Numbered from the stretch's first letter, positions 1 to 6,314 are shown. The stretch: DNA of 7,605 bases from an uncultured Eubacteriales bacterium (GCA_902493345.1 CABUPM010000097.1:1-7605), one strand, 5' to 3'. Made by a program: numbers and translations. The notes: generated by a model from the sequence alone, not told the origin.

Positions 1-338
1 CTGTTAAGGAACTGACCGTTCTGGAGCTGTCCGAGCTGGTAAGCGCAGCAGAGGAAGAGTTCGGCGTAAGCGCAGCTGCTGGTGTTGCTGTTGTAGCAGC
101 AGGTCCTGCTGAGGCTGCTGAAGAGAAGACCGAGTTTGACGTAGAGCTGACTGAGGTTGGCGCTGAGAAGATCAAGGTTATCAAGGTTGTTCGTGAGATC
201 ACCGGCCTGGGTCTGAAGGAAGCTAAGGAGCTGGTTGAGTCTGCTCCGAAGAAGCTGAAGGAAGGCGTCAGCAAGGAAGAGGCTGAAGAGCTGGCTAAGA
301 AGCTGGAGGAAGTTGGAGCTAAGGCTTCCGTTAAGTAA
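1..338 (+). CDS. rplL: Ribosomal protein bL12 (L7/L12), 5'-truncated by window edge
   Basis: This is the 3' part of the gene for ribosomal protein L7/L12, the acidic stalk protein that is anchored through L10 on the large subunit and recruits and stimulates the translation GTPases EF-Tu, EF-G and IF2. The frame uses codons starting at position 3 and ends in TAA at 336-338, giving 111 visible residues. The usual length is about 120-125, so roughly the first ten residues lie outside the window. The visible start, VKELTVLELSELV, is the N-terminal dimerisation helix. It is followed by an Ala/Val/Gly-rich hinge (about 75-120) and the globular C-terminal domain, with the conserved factor-binding stretch ITGLGLKEAKELVE at about 198-239. 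Codon use is strongly biased (CTG, AAG, GAG, GCT), as expected for a highly expressed gene. rplJ would normally lie just upstream. Identification is secure. Confidence 0.97.
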   Translation, partial: VKELTVLELSELVSAAEEEFGVSAAAGVAVVAAGPAEAAEEKTEFDVELTEVGAEKIKVIKVVREITGLGLKEAKELVESAPKKLKEGVSKEEAEELAKKLEEVGAKASVK

Positions 339-357
339 TTTAGCAATACGAAAAATG

Positions 358-391
358 ACAGCGCGGTTCCGCATGGAACCGCGCTGTTTTT
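358..391 (+). terminator. Intrinsic terminator after rplL
   Basis: A perfect 13-bp stem (ACAGCGCGGTTCC at 358-370 paired with 375-387) with a four-base loop (GCAT) runs directly into a T-tract at 387-391. It starts 19 bases after the rplL stop codon. The stem is GC-rich and has no mismatch, so it should be an efficient factor-independent terminator ending the rplJL-type transcript. A run of five A at 351-355 precedes the stem, so the structure could also act, less strongly, on the opposite strand. It is a reason to treat the genes downstream as separate transcription units. Confidence 0.9.
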
Positions 392-412
392 CTATGTACA
401 GATAAAAAGAGG

Positions 413-441
413 TTGACAGTGCTGAAATGTTTTGCTATTCT
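413..441 (+). promoter_or_regulatory. Sigma-A-type promoter for the DUF885 lipoprotein gene
   Basis: A consensus -35 box TTGACA (413-418) is followed by exactly 17 bases and a -10 box TATTCT (436-441, four of six consensus bases). TGC directly before the -10 gives an extended -10 element. Transcription would begin near 447-449, leaving a leader of about 30 bases before the ATG at 478. It lies just downstream of the rplL terminator, which supports independent transcription of the lipoprotein gene. No operator-like repeat is evident around it. Confidence 0.75.
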
Positions 442-467
442 ATGAGTTGAAATTCTTATAGATAGAT

Positions 468-473
468 GGAGGG
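468..473 (+). promoter_or_regulatory. Ribosome binding site that fixes the DUF885 start
   Basis: GGAGGG ends four bases before the ATG at 478, a good Shine-Dalgarno match. An in-frame upstream ATG at 466 overlaps this motif and has only AT-rich sequence without a Shine-Dalgarno ahead of it. Starting at 478 also places the Lys residues and hydrophobic stretch of the signal peptide at the extreme N-terminus. The start at 478 is therefore preferred over 466. Confidence 0.85.
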
Positions 474-477
474 CATT

Positions 478-2223
478 ATGAAACATTCGAAACAGATCGT
501 AGCTTTTATATTGGCGCTCGTTCTGGTCTTTTCCATTTCCGGCTGCAAGGCGGAAGAGAAGACGCCGACATTTGATGAATTTATCCGTCAGGAATTTGTG
601 GACTCGATGGAAGCCGATTATTCGACGATGCATTTTTATCTGGAACAGCCGGAAAAGATGGGGGTGGATCCTTCCAAGGCACAGGTTGGTTGGGGAACAC
701 CTCCGGTATTGGATCGTTCCGAGGATAGAGCGGCTTTTGAGGAAGAACTGAAACTCTTTGAGTCATTTGACAGAGAGAGCCTGACCAAGGAGCAGCAGGT
801 CACTTATAATGTCTATAAGTACCTTCTGGATCTGAACGGTAAGCTCCTGGATGAGAAATTTGACGGCTACACACAGTATTTTTCTTCCAATTCCGGACTT
901 CAGTTTTCGCTGACGACCAACCTGACATCCTGGCCGCTTAGAAATGAGCAGGATGTGAAGGATTTTATCACGGTGGTCAAGGATACAAAAAACTATGTGG
1001 ATGGCGTTCTGGAATATACCAGACAGCAGGCGGATAAGGGGCTGCTGTCTGTGGATGTGCAGTCGGTAATCGATTTTTGCGATGATATTCTGGAGACAGG
1101 CATGGAAGGTTCTACGCTGGAAGGCATGTGCGATACGGTGGATGCCATGCAGCTGGGAGATACCGCAAAAGAGGACTATAAGAAGCAGCTGTCGCAGGCG
1201 TACGAAGAGTCTGTGCTGCCGGCGTATCAGGCGATCCGTGACACGCTGGAAGAACTCTTCGATAAGAACAATTCCGAGGGAATGGCCAAACTGCCCTATG
1301 GCAAGGAATACTATGAGCTTTTGATGCAGAGTGCGACAGGGACGGATATGACAGTGGAAGAGGTGCGCTCCATGATGGAGGATGCGGCAGATGAACATTT
1401 TGCCAATCTTCTGGTGCTCTATAGCGAGAGCCAGGGAGCCAGAGATTATGTGGATACAGGCGCGCTGGATACAGGATTTACTTCTTATGAAGAGATACTG
1501 GATTATATCGAGCAGGCCATGACGGAGGATTTCCCGGCGGTCAGCGACATGGAGTATGTGATCTTCGATCTTGGTGAAGATGTATCCGATACGGGAGTCG
1601 CGGCGTATTTTGTAAATCCTGCGCTGGATTCCACGGCGCCCAAGCAGATGCGTGTTAATCCGAATCATGGCGACATCGCGGATATCGAAGTATACAATAC
1701 GGTAGCGCACGAAGGATTCCCAGGACATATGTACCAATTTGCGTATCTGTACGAAAACATCACGACGCCGCTGATGAAGCTCATCAATATCGGAGGATAT
1801 ACAGAGGGCTATGCGGTATATGCGTCCTACCAGGCCAGCAAGTATTTGGAAGAGAAGGGAATTGACGCTGGCGCGCTGGAAGCGCAAAAGGAATATGAAA
1901 CGTATCTGTACGCATTGGTGGTTCAGCTCGACATCGGAATCCACTATGACGGATGGTCGCTGGAGACGTTCAATCAGAAATGCGACGAGATCGGGCTGAT
2001 GGCGGGAGAAGAGCTGTATAATCAGCTGCAGGGCGATCCATGTGTATTTGAAAATTACTATGTCGGCTACGAACAATTCCGGGCGCTCAGGGAAAAGGCA
2101 GAGGATGCTCTGGGTGAAAAGTTCACCGATATCGGCTTCCATGAAGCGATACTGCGTAACGGCATCGCACCCTTCAGCATGGTAGAGAAGAGCGTGGATG
2201 AGTACATCGCCAATGCCGGTTGA
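478..2223 (+). CDS. DUF885-family lipoprotein, putative zinc metallopeptidase
   Basis: A 581-residue predicted exported lipoprotein of the DUF885 family (PF05960). The N-terminus has Lys residues, a hydrophobic core (about residues 7-19) and a lipobox ISGC with Cys23 as the lipidation site, so the mature protein should be tethered to the outer face of the membrane. Family landmarks in order: an N-terminal helical region beginning FDEFIRQEF; LPYGKEYYELL at about 272; the metal-site motif HEGFPGH (411-417); GGYTEGYAVYA with Glu443 as the likely further ligand; QLDIGIHYDGW (about 483-493); and FHEAILRNGIAPFSMVEKS near the C-terminus (from 554). All expected motif residues are present and the length is normal, so it looks intact and active. 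Peptidase activity is inferred from the HExxPGH motif; the substrate is unknown, with extracellular peptide degradation a plausible role. It has its own promoter and sits unusually between rplL and rpoB, with no obvious functional link to either. Confidence 0.92.
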   Translation: MKHSKQIVAFILALVLVFSISGCKAEEKTPTFDEFIRQEFVDSMEADYSTMHFYLEQPEKMGVDPSKAQVGWGTPPVLDRSEDRAAFEEELKLFESFDRESLTKEQQVTYNVYKYLLDLNGKLLDEKFDGYTQYFSSNSGLQFSLTTNLTSWPLRNEQDVKDFITVVKDTKNYVDGVLEYTRQQADKGLLSVDVQSVIDFCDDILETGMEGSTLEGMCDTVDAMQLGDTAKEDYKKQLSQAYEESVLPAYQAIRDTLEELFDKNNSEGMAKLPYGKEYYELLMQSATGTDMTVEEVRSMMEDAADEHFANLLVLYSESQGARDYVDTGALDTGFTSYEEILDYIEQAMTEDFPAVSDMEYVIFDLGEDVSDTGVAAYFVNPALDSTAPKQMRVNPNHGDIADIEVYNTVAHEGFPGHMYQFAYLYENITTPLMKLINIGGYTEGYAVYASYQASKYLEEKGIDAGALEAQKEYETYLYALVVQLDIGIHYDGWSLETFNQKCDEIGLMAGEELYNQLQGDPCVFENYYVGYEQFRALREKAEDALGEKFTDIGFHEAILRNGIAPFSMVEKSVDEYIANAG

Positions 2224-2228
2224 GTCTG

Positions 2229-2282
2229 AAAAAAATAAAAAATGAAAAAACAAACCAGAGGGCTTGACAGTTCCTCTGGTTT
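2229..2282 (-). terminator. Inverted repeat, terminator-like mainly on the minus strand
   Basis: AAACCAGAGG (2252-2261) and CCTCTGGTTT (2273-2282) form a perfect 10-bp stem around an 11-base loop. Read on the minus strand, the stem is followed by one G and then T-runs (complements of A-runs at 2245-2250, 2237-2242 and 2229-2235), which is a good intrinsic terminator. On the plus strand the tail is only TTTATGG, so it would be a poor terminator for the DUF885 transcript, although its position 28 bases after that stop codon fits such a role. The loop contains the -35 box of the rpoB promoter. It may instead, or also, be a protein-binding operator. Confidence 0.6.
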
Positions 2283-2292
2283 ATGGTATCAT
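2264..2292 (+). promoter_or_regulatory. rpoB promoter with extended -10
   Basis: Consensus -35 TTGACA (2264-2269), a 17-base spacer and -10 TATCAT (2287-2292, five of six consensus bases), with TGG before the -10 giving an extended element. Transcription would start near 2299, giving a leader of about 120 bases before the rpoB ATG. The A-rich block at 2229-2250 lies roughly 50-70 bases upstream of the start and could act like an UP element. The -35 box lies in the loop of the inverted repeat 2252-2282, and the right arm of that repeat fills much of the spacer. This is the best candidate for the main rpoBC promoter in the window. Confidence 0.75.
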
Positions 2293-2309
2293 TTTATATT
2301 GCCATCACA

Positions 2310-2323
2310 GTGTCTATAGACAC
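2310..2323. repeat. Perfect 14-bp palindrome in the rpoB leader
   Basis: GTGTCTATAGACAC is a perfect palindrome (7-base arms, no spacer), centred about 18 bases downstream of the predicted rpoB transcription start and close to the predicted start of the opposing transcript. As DNA it has the form of a dimeric repressor site placed to block early elongation. As RNA it would form only a short 5-bp hairpin with a TATA loop. I do not recognise it as the operator of a known regulator. Confidence 0.5.
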
Positions 2324-2329
2324 ATAAAT

Positions 2330-2358
2330 ATGATAGCATACTTCCAGGGAAAAATCAA
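2330..2358 (-). promoter_or_regulatory. Promoter-like element on the minus strand, facing the rpoB promoter
   Basis: On the minus strand: -35 TTGATT (2358-2353, four of six consensus bases), a 17-base spacer, then TGC and -10 TATCAT (2335-2330, five of six). The -10 hexamer and spacer length are the same as in the rpoB promoter. It points toward the rpoB promoter, with the two predicted start sites about 25 bases apart. There is no minus-strand gene downstream, only the terminator-like repeat, which is why a short RNA is suggested. The -35 is weak, so confidence is limited. Confidence 0.35.
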
Positions 2359-2374
2359 TAGGTTTCCACGGAAA
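2342..2374. repeat. Two TTCC-NN-GGAA dyads in the rpoB leader
   Basis: TTCC-AG-GGAA (2342-2351) and TTTCC-AC-GGAAA (2363-2374) are two similar short dyads with centres 22 bp apart, about two helical turns, so both would face the same side of the DNA. The first lies inside the spacer of the minus-strand promoter-like element. They could be a paired binding site for a regulator, but motifs this short can arise by chance. Confidence 0.25.
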
Positions 2375-2399
2375 TCATTCATAGCTTTATAAAATCTTC

Positions 2400-2407
2400 A
2401 AGGGGTG
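2400..2407 (+). promoter_or_regulatory. rpoB ribosome binding site
   Basis: AAGGGGTG precedes the ATG at 2418 by ten bases and extends to AAGGGGTGA, a near match to the full anti-Shine-Dalgarno complement with one base missing. The same octamer precedes rpoC, at shorter spacing. It supports ATG 2418 as the rpoB start, which also matches the expected N-terminus of the protein. Confidence 0.85.
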
Positions 2408-2417
2408 AAACGTATTT

Positions 2418-5400
2418 ATGGAAAACAACCGTATCCATCCGCAGCGTTACGGCAGCCGCGTTCGTGCTTCTTTTGCCAAGGAAAAAGAAGTGCTGAACAT
2501 GCCGAATCTGATCGAAGTGCAAAAGGACTCTTATCGGAGCTTTATGGAAGAGGGGCTCAAAGAGGTTTTTGAGGATATTTCTCCGATTACGGATTTCAGC
2601 GGGAATCTGTCTCTGGAGTTTATCGGCTTCGACCTGAGCGGACAGCCAAAGTATACCATTGACGAAGCAAAAGAGCGGGACGCGACTTATTCCGCTCCGC
2701 TGAAGGTCCGTACCAGGCTGACCAATCAGGAGACCGGTGAGGTTCAGGATCATGAGATATTCATGGGCGATTTTCCGTTGATGACGGAGACAGGCACTTT
2801 CGTGATCAATGGCGCAGAGCGTGTTATCGTCAGCCAGTTGGTGCGTTCCCCTGGTATTTATTATGCCAAGGCAATGGATAAGATGGGTAAGCCCTTGTAT
2901 TCCTGCACCGTAATTCCGAACCGCGGAGCATGGCTGGAGTACGAGACGGATTCGAACGATGTGTTCAATGTCCGGGTAGACAGAACCCGTAAGATTCCGG
3001 TAACAGTTCTGATCCGTGCGCTGGGCGTAGGTACAGATGCTGAGATCATCGATATGTTCGGTGAGGATCCAAAGCTGCTGGCGACTATGGAGCGCGATAT
3101 CGCCAAGAACAAGGACGATGGCCTGATCGAGATCTATAAGAGAATCCGTCCGGGCGAGCCGCCTACCGTCGAGAGCTCTGAGAGTCTTCTGAACGCGATG
3201 CTTTATGATAATAAGCGCTATAACCTGGCTCGTGTCGGCCGGTACAAGTTCAACAAAAAGCTGGCTATGCGCGCCCGTGTTATCGGACAGAAGCTGGCTG
3301 AGGATGTAGTCGACGCGTCTACCGGTGAAGTTCTGGCGGCAGCCGGAACGGTGATTGACCTGGCGCTGGCCGATGCCATTCAGAATTCCGGTACGCCCTT
3401 TATCTGGGTCGAGACGGAAGAGCGCAAGGTTAAGGTGCTGAGCAACCAGGCAGTAGACATCCGGGAATATGTTGATCTCTCGGAGGAGGAGCTGCAGGCA
3501 GCCGGTATCAATGAAAAGGTATATTTCCCGGTACTGATGGAAGTGCTGGATAAGGGACTGGAAGGCGAAGAGCTGAAGAACCTCCTCAAGAAGGAAAGCT
3601 CCCGTCTGATTCCCAAGCATATTACATTTGAGGATATTATGGCGTCTATCAACTATAATCTGAACCTGGATTATGGTATGGGCAACACCGATGATATCGA
3701 CCATTTGGGGAACCGTCGTATCCGCTGCGTCGGCGAACTTTTGCAGAATCAGTTCAGAATCGGACTGGCCCGTATGGAGCGTGTTGTACGTGAGCGTATG
3801 ACCACGCAGGATCCGGACGGCGTTACACCGCAGTCCCTGATCAATATCCGGCCGGTAACGGCAGCGGTCAAGGAGTTCTTCGGCAGTTCTCAGCTGTCGC
3901 AGTTTATGGATCAGAACAACCCGCTGGCAGAGCTGACCCATAAGAGACGTTTGTCCGCACTGGGCCCCGGCGGTCTGTCCCGTGACCGCGCAGGATTCGA
4001 AGTGCGTGACGTACATTACTCCCATTATGGAAGAATGTGCCCGGTTGAGACGCCTGAAGGCCCGAACATCGGTCTGATCAACTCTCTGGCATCGTATGCG
4101 AGAATCAATGTTTACGGCTTTATCGAGGCTCCGTACCGCAAGGTGGACAAGAGCGGCGATGTTCCGGTCGTAACCAATGAAGTTGTGTATATGACTGCCG
4201 ACGAAGAAGAGAACTACCGTGTAGCCCAGGCGAATGAGAAGCTGGATGCAGAGGGACATTTTGTAAATAAGCGTGTTACCGGCCGTTTCCGTGATGATAA
4301 CATGGCGATGGACGCACACGAGATCGATTATATGGACGTATCGCCCAAGCAGGTATTTTCTGTGGCGACATCGCTGGTTCCGTTCCTGCAGAACGACGAC
4401 CCGACCCGTGCGCTGATGGGTTCCAACATGCAGCGTCAGGCAGTGCCGCTGATGACGACAGATTCTCCTGTTGTCGGAACAGGCATGGAGCATAAGGCCG
4501 CGATCGACTCCGGCGTATGCGTACTGGCCAAGGAGGCCGGCGAGGTGATCTTTGTTTCTGCGGATAAGATCATCATCCGCGGCGATGTGTCCGGTCAGAG
4601 CCAGACCTATAAGCTGGGCAAGTTCCAGCGCAACAACCAGGGAACCTGCTTTAACCAGAAGCCCCGTGTCGATAAGGGACAGCATGTAGAAGCGGGACAG
4701 CCGATTGCGGATGGACCGTCCGTATACGAAGGCGAGCTGGCGCTGGGCCAGAATCCTCTGATCGGCTTTATGACCTGGGAAGGTTATAACTACGAGGACG
4801 CTGTTTTGCTGAGTGAGCGTCTGGTAGCGGAAGATGTATATACGTCTCTGCATATTGAAGAGTATGAGACAGAAGCGCGGGATACCAAGCTCGGCCCGGA
4901 AGAGATTACAGCCGATATTCCCAATGTGGGCGATGAAGCGCTGAAGGATCTGGATGACCGCGGTATCATTCGTATTGGAGCGGAAGTTCATGCCGGTGAT
5001 ATTCTGGTTGGTAAGGTTACGCCGAAGGGCGAGACTGAGCTTACGGCTGAGGAGCGTCTGCTGCGTGCGATCTTTGGTGAGAAGGCGCGTGAAGTCAGAG
5101 ATACCTCTCTGAGAGTTCCTCACGGGGAAGAGGGCATCATTGTAGATGTCAAGATCTTCACCAGAGACAACTGCGATGAGATGTCACCCGGTGTAAATCA
5201 GGTTGTCCGCGTTTATATCGCACATAAGAGAAAGATCTCCGTCGGAGATAAGATGGCTGGACGTCATGGTAACAAGGGTGTTGTCAGCCGGATTCTTCCG
5301 GTTGAGGACATGCCGTTCCTGCCGAATGGTCGTCCGCTGGATATTGTTTTGAACCCGCTGGGCGTACCGTCCCGAATGAATATCGGTCAGGTTCTGGAGA

Positions 5401-6295
5401 TCCATCTGGGCCTGGCGGCAAGAGCTCTGGGCTTGAAGGTTGCGACGCCGATCTTTGACGGCGCGACGCATGCGGATGTTATGGACACGCTGGAGATGGC
5501 CAACGATTACATCAATCATCCGTGGGAAGACTTTAAGGTCAAGTATGAAAAGGCGTTGGATCCGGAGATTATGCAGTATCTGGAAGACAATCTGGATCAT
5601 CGCGCGGAGTGGAGTGGCGTACCGATCTCTCGTGACGGTAAGGTGCCGCTGCGTGACGGACGTACCGGAGAGTACTTCGATAATTATGTTACCATTGGAT
5701 TCATGTATTATCTGAAGCTCCATCATTTGGTAGACGATAAGATCCATGCACGTTCTACCGGACCGTACGCCCTGGTAACGCAGCCGCCTCTGGGCGTAAA
5801 GCGCAGTTCGGCGGACAGCGTTTCGGTGAGATGGAGGTTTGGGCCCTGGAGGCTTACGGTGCGGCTTATACGCTGCAGGAGATCCTGACAGTTAAGTCCG
5901 ATGATATTGTAGGACGTGTCAAGACCTATGAAGCCATTGTCAAGGGCGAGAATATTCCTGAGCCTGGTGTGCCGGAATCCTTCAAGGTACTGCTGAAGGA
6001 GCTGCAGAGTCTGGGACTCGATATACGGGTACTGACAGAGGATCTTCAGGAAGTCGAGATCAAAGAAGACGTAGATGACGACAACGTACCGTTGGATGTC
6101 AATATGGAAGGCCGTGAGGATGATCCGCAGCAGTTTGGCGGACAGCCCAAGAACAACGACAACGTGCCCGATGACGTCAATCTGGATCTGGACAGCGATT
6201 TTGACGATATTGGTCTGGATGACCTTGATTTCGGCGACGCGGGCTTTATGGTCGGCGACGTGGAAGAATTGGACAATTTGAATCTGGATGAATAA
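2418..6295 (+). CDS. rpoB: RNA polymerase beta subunit, broken by a 1-base deletion
   Basis: Beta subunit of RNA polymerase, which with beta' forms the catalytic cleft. Frame 1 runs from ATG 2418 to a stop at 5886-5888 (1156 residues). Homology then continues in the -1 frame to TAA 6293-6295. Restoring one base gives about 1292 residues, a normal clostridial length. Landmarks: N-terminal region YGSRVRASFAKEKEVLNMPNL; fork loop and rifampicin pocket FFGSSQLSQFMDQNNPL from residue 487, with Asp498, His508 and Ser513 (E. coli 516, 526, 531) all wild type, predicting susceptibility; ETPEGPNIGLINSL; GDKMAGRHGNKG with Lys945 and Lys953 (E. coli Lys1065 and Lys1073) near the active site; then LVDDKIHARSTG. 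The frame breaks at residue 1127, within the segment that joins beta to the clamp. Read as written, the last 30 residues are nonsense and about 165 native ones are lost, which should be lethal; sequence error is the likeliest cause. The restored protein ends in a long acidic tail. rpoC follows 19 bases later. Confidence 0.95.
5785..5797 (+). other. Frameshift and missense cluster in the conserved beta C-terminal segment
   Basis: The expected protein reads TQQPLGGKAQFGG. The DNA gives CAG CCG CCT CTG GGC and then G-TAAAGCGCAG. Inserting one G at 5796/5797 makes GGT AAA GCG CAG TTC, restoring GKAQF and everything after it. The codon at 5784-5786 is CCG (Pro) where Gln (CAG) is nearly universal, a single A-to-C difference at 5785. 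The codon at 5769-5771 is Ala where Ser is usual. Three departures in 30 bases of one of the most conserved bacterial protein segments suggest a locally poor read or consensus. Confidence 0.9.
5797..6295 (+). pseudogene. rpoB: rpoB 3' segment displaced into the -1 frame
   Basis: This stretch encodes the genuine beta C-terminus (KAQFGGQRFGEMEVW, then AYTLQEILTVKSDD and IPEPGVPESFKVLLKELQS) in the frame displaced by the upstream deletion. A start at ATG 5831 (Met of GEMEVW) would give a 154-residue product, but no usable ribosome binding site precedes it: GGTGAG abuts the ATG directly. It should be read as the continuation of rpoB and not as a separate gene. It includes the beta segment that anchors the clamp and contacts beta', followed by the acidic tail. 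Confidence 0.85.
6065..6292 (+). other. Acidic, repeat-bearing C-terminal tail of beta
   Basis: The last 76 residues of restored beta (about 1217-1292) contain 28 Asp/Glu and only one Arg and one Lys. They hold an imperfect internal repeat, DNVPLDVNM (6080-6106) and DNVPDDVNL (6158-6184), followed by an Asp-rich section with alternating hydrophobics (DFDDIGLDDLDFGD). The segment lies beyond the conserved beta fold and is probably disordered. Acidic beta tails occur in other Firmicutes, including Bacillus, so acidity alone is not unique; the repeat is the notable part. Confidence 0.75.
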
Positions 6296-6300
6296 TGAGA

Positions 6301-6308
6301 AAGGGGTG
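6301..6308 (+). promoter_or_regulatory. rpoC ribosome binding site
   Basis: AAGGGGTG, six bases before ATG 6315, is the same octamer used by rpoB. rpoB ends with tandem in-frame stops TAA TGA (6293-6298) directly before it. A TTG at 6312 is in frame immediately upstream of the ATG but would leave only three bases of spacing, so ATG is preferred. The short gap and absence of a terminator indicate co-transcription with rpoB. Confidence 0.85.
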
Positions 6309-6314
6309 CGCTTG

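Larger units (their letters stand above)
2245..2323 (-). ncRNA. Candidate small antisense RNA opposite the rpoB promoter
   Basis: Inference only. A minus-strand promoter-like element (2330-2358) would start transcription near 2323. The transcript would open with a small hairpin (GTGTC-TATA-GACAC, 2323-2310), run through a linker of about 27 bases with no useful reading frame, and finish at the terminator-like stem 2282-2252 followed by six U (2250-2245), about 79 nt in total. Its first 25 or so bases would be antisense to the 5' end of the rpoB leader, and its template crosses the rpoB promoter, so it could act by transcriptional interference or by pairing. Nothing here matches an RNA family I recognise. 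The alternative is chance promoter-like sequence in an AT-rich spacer. Confidence 0.3.

Noticed and set aside
466..477. Upstream ATG 466 as the DUF885 start
   Set aside because: It overlaps the Shine-Dalgarno motif that serves ATG 478 and has no ribosome binding site of its own.
763..2253. A 496-codon open frame on the minus strand opposite the DUF885 gene
   Set aside because: Its composition looks like an antisense shadow (Ile, His, Arg and Leu rich) and no family motif is seen, while the plus strand carries all DUF885 motifs.
2363..2393. A second plus-strand promoter (TTTCCA, 19 bp, TATAAA) in the rpoB leader
   Set aside because: The -35 match is weak, the spacing is too long, and the start would fall on the rpoB ribosome binding site.
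339..2417. Transposon or phage insertion carrying the DUF885 gene
   Set aside because: No transposase, terminal inverted repeats, target-site duplication or attachment site was seen at either edge, and its base composition resembles its neighbours.
3876..3965. Rifampicin-resistance substitutions in the beta drug pocket
   Set aside because: The classic positions Asp498, His508 and Ser513 (E. coli 516, 526, 531) carry the susceptible residues, so no resistance signature is present.
2379..5123. A 914-codon open frame on the minus strand opposite rpoB
   Set aside because: Its translation has no recognisable domain and is rich in residues mirrored from rpoB codon bias. Long antisense frames are common opposite highly biased genes, and the plus strand is unquestionably rpoB.
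5793..5888. Programmed -1 ribosomal frameshifting to join the two parts of rpoB
   Set aside because: No X XXY YYZ slippery heptamer is present in the original frame before the stop, and a slip anywhere other than 5796 would leave invariant residues scrambled. A missing base explains the data exactly.
5831..6295. Independent small gene starting at ATG 5831
   Set aside because: It encodes only the beta C-terminus starting in mid-motif, and has no correctly spaced ribosome binding site.
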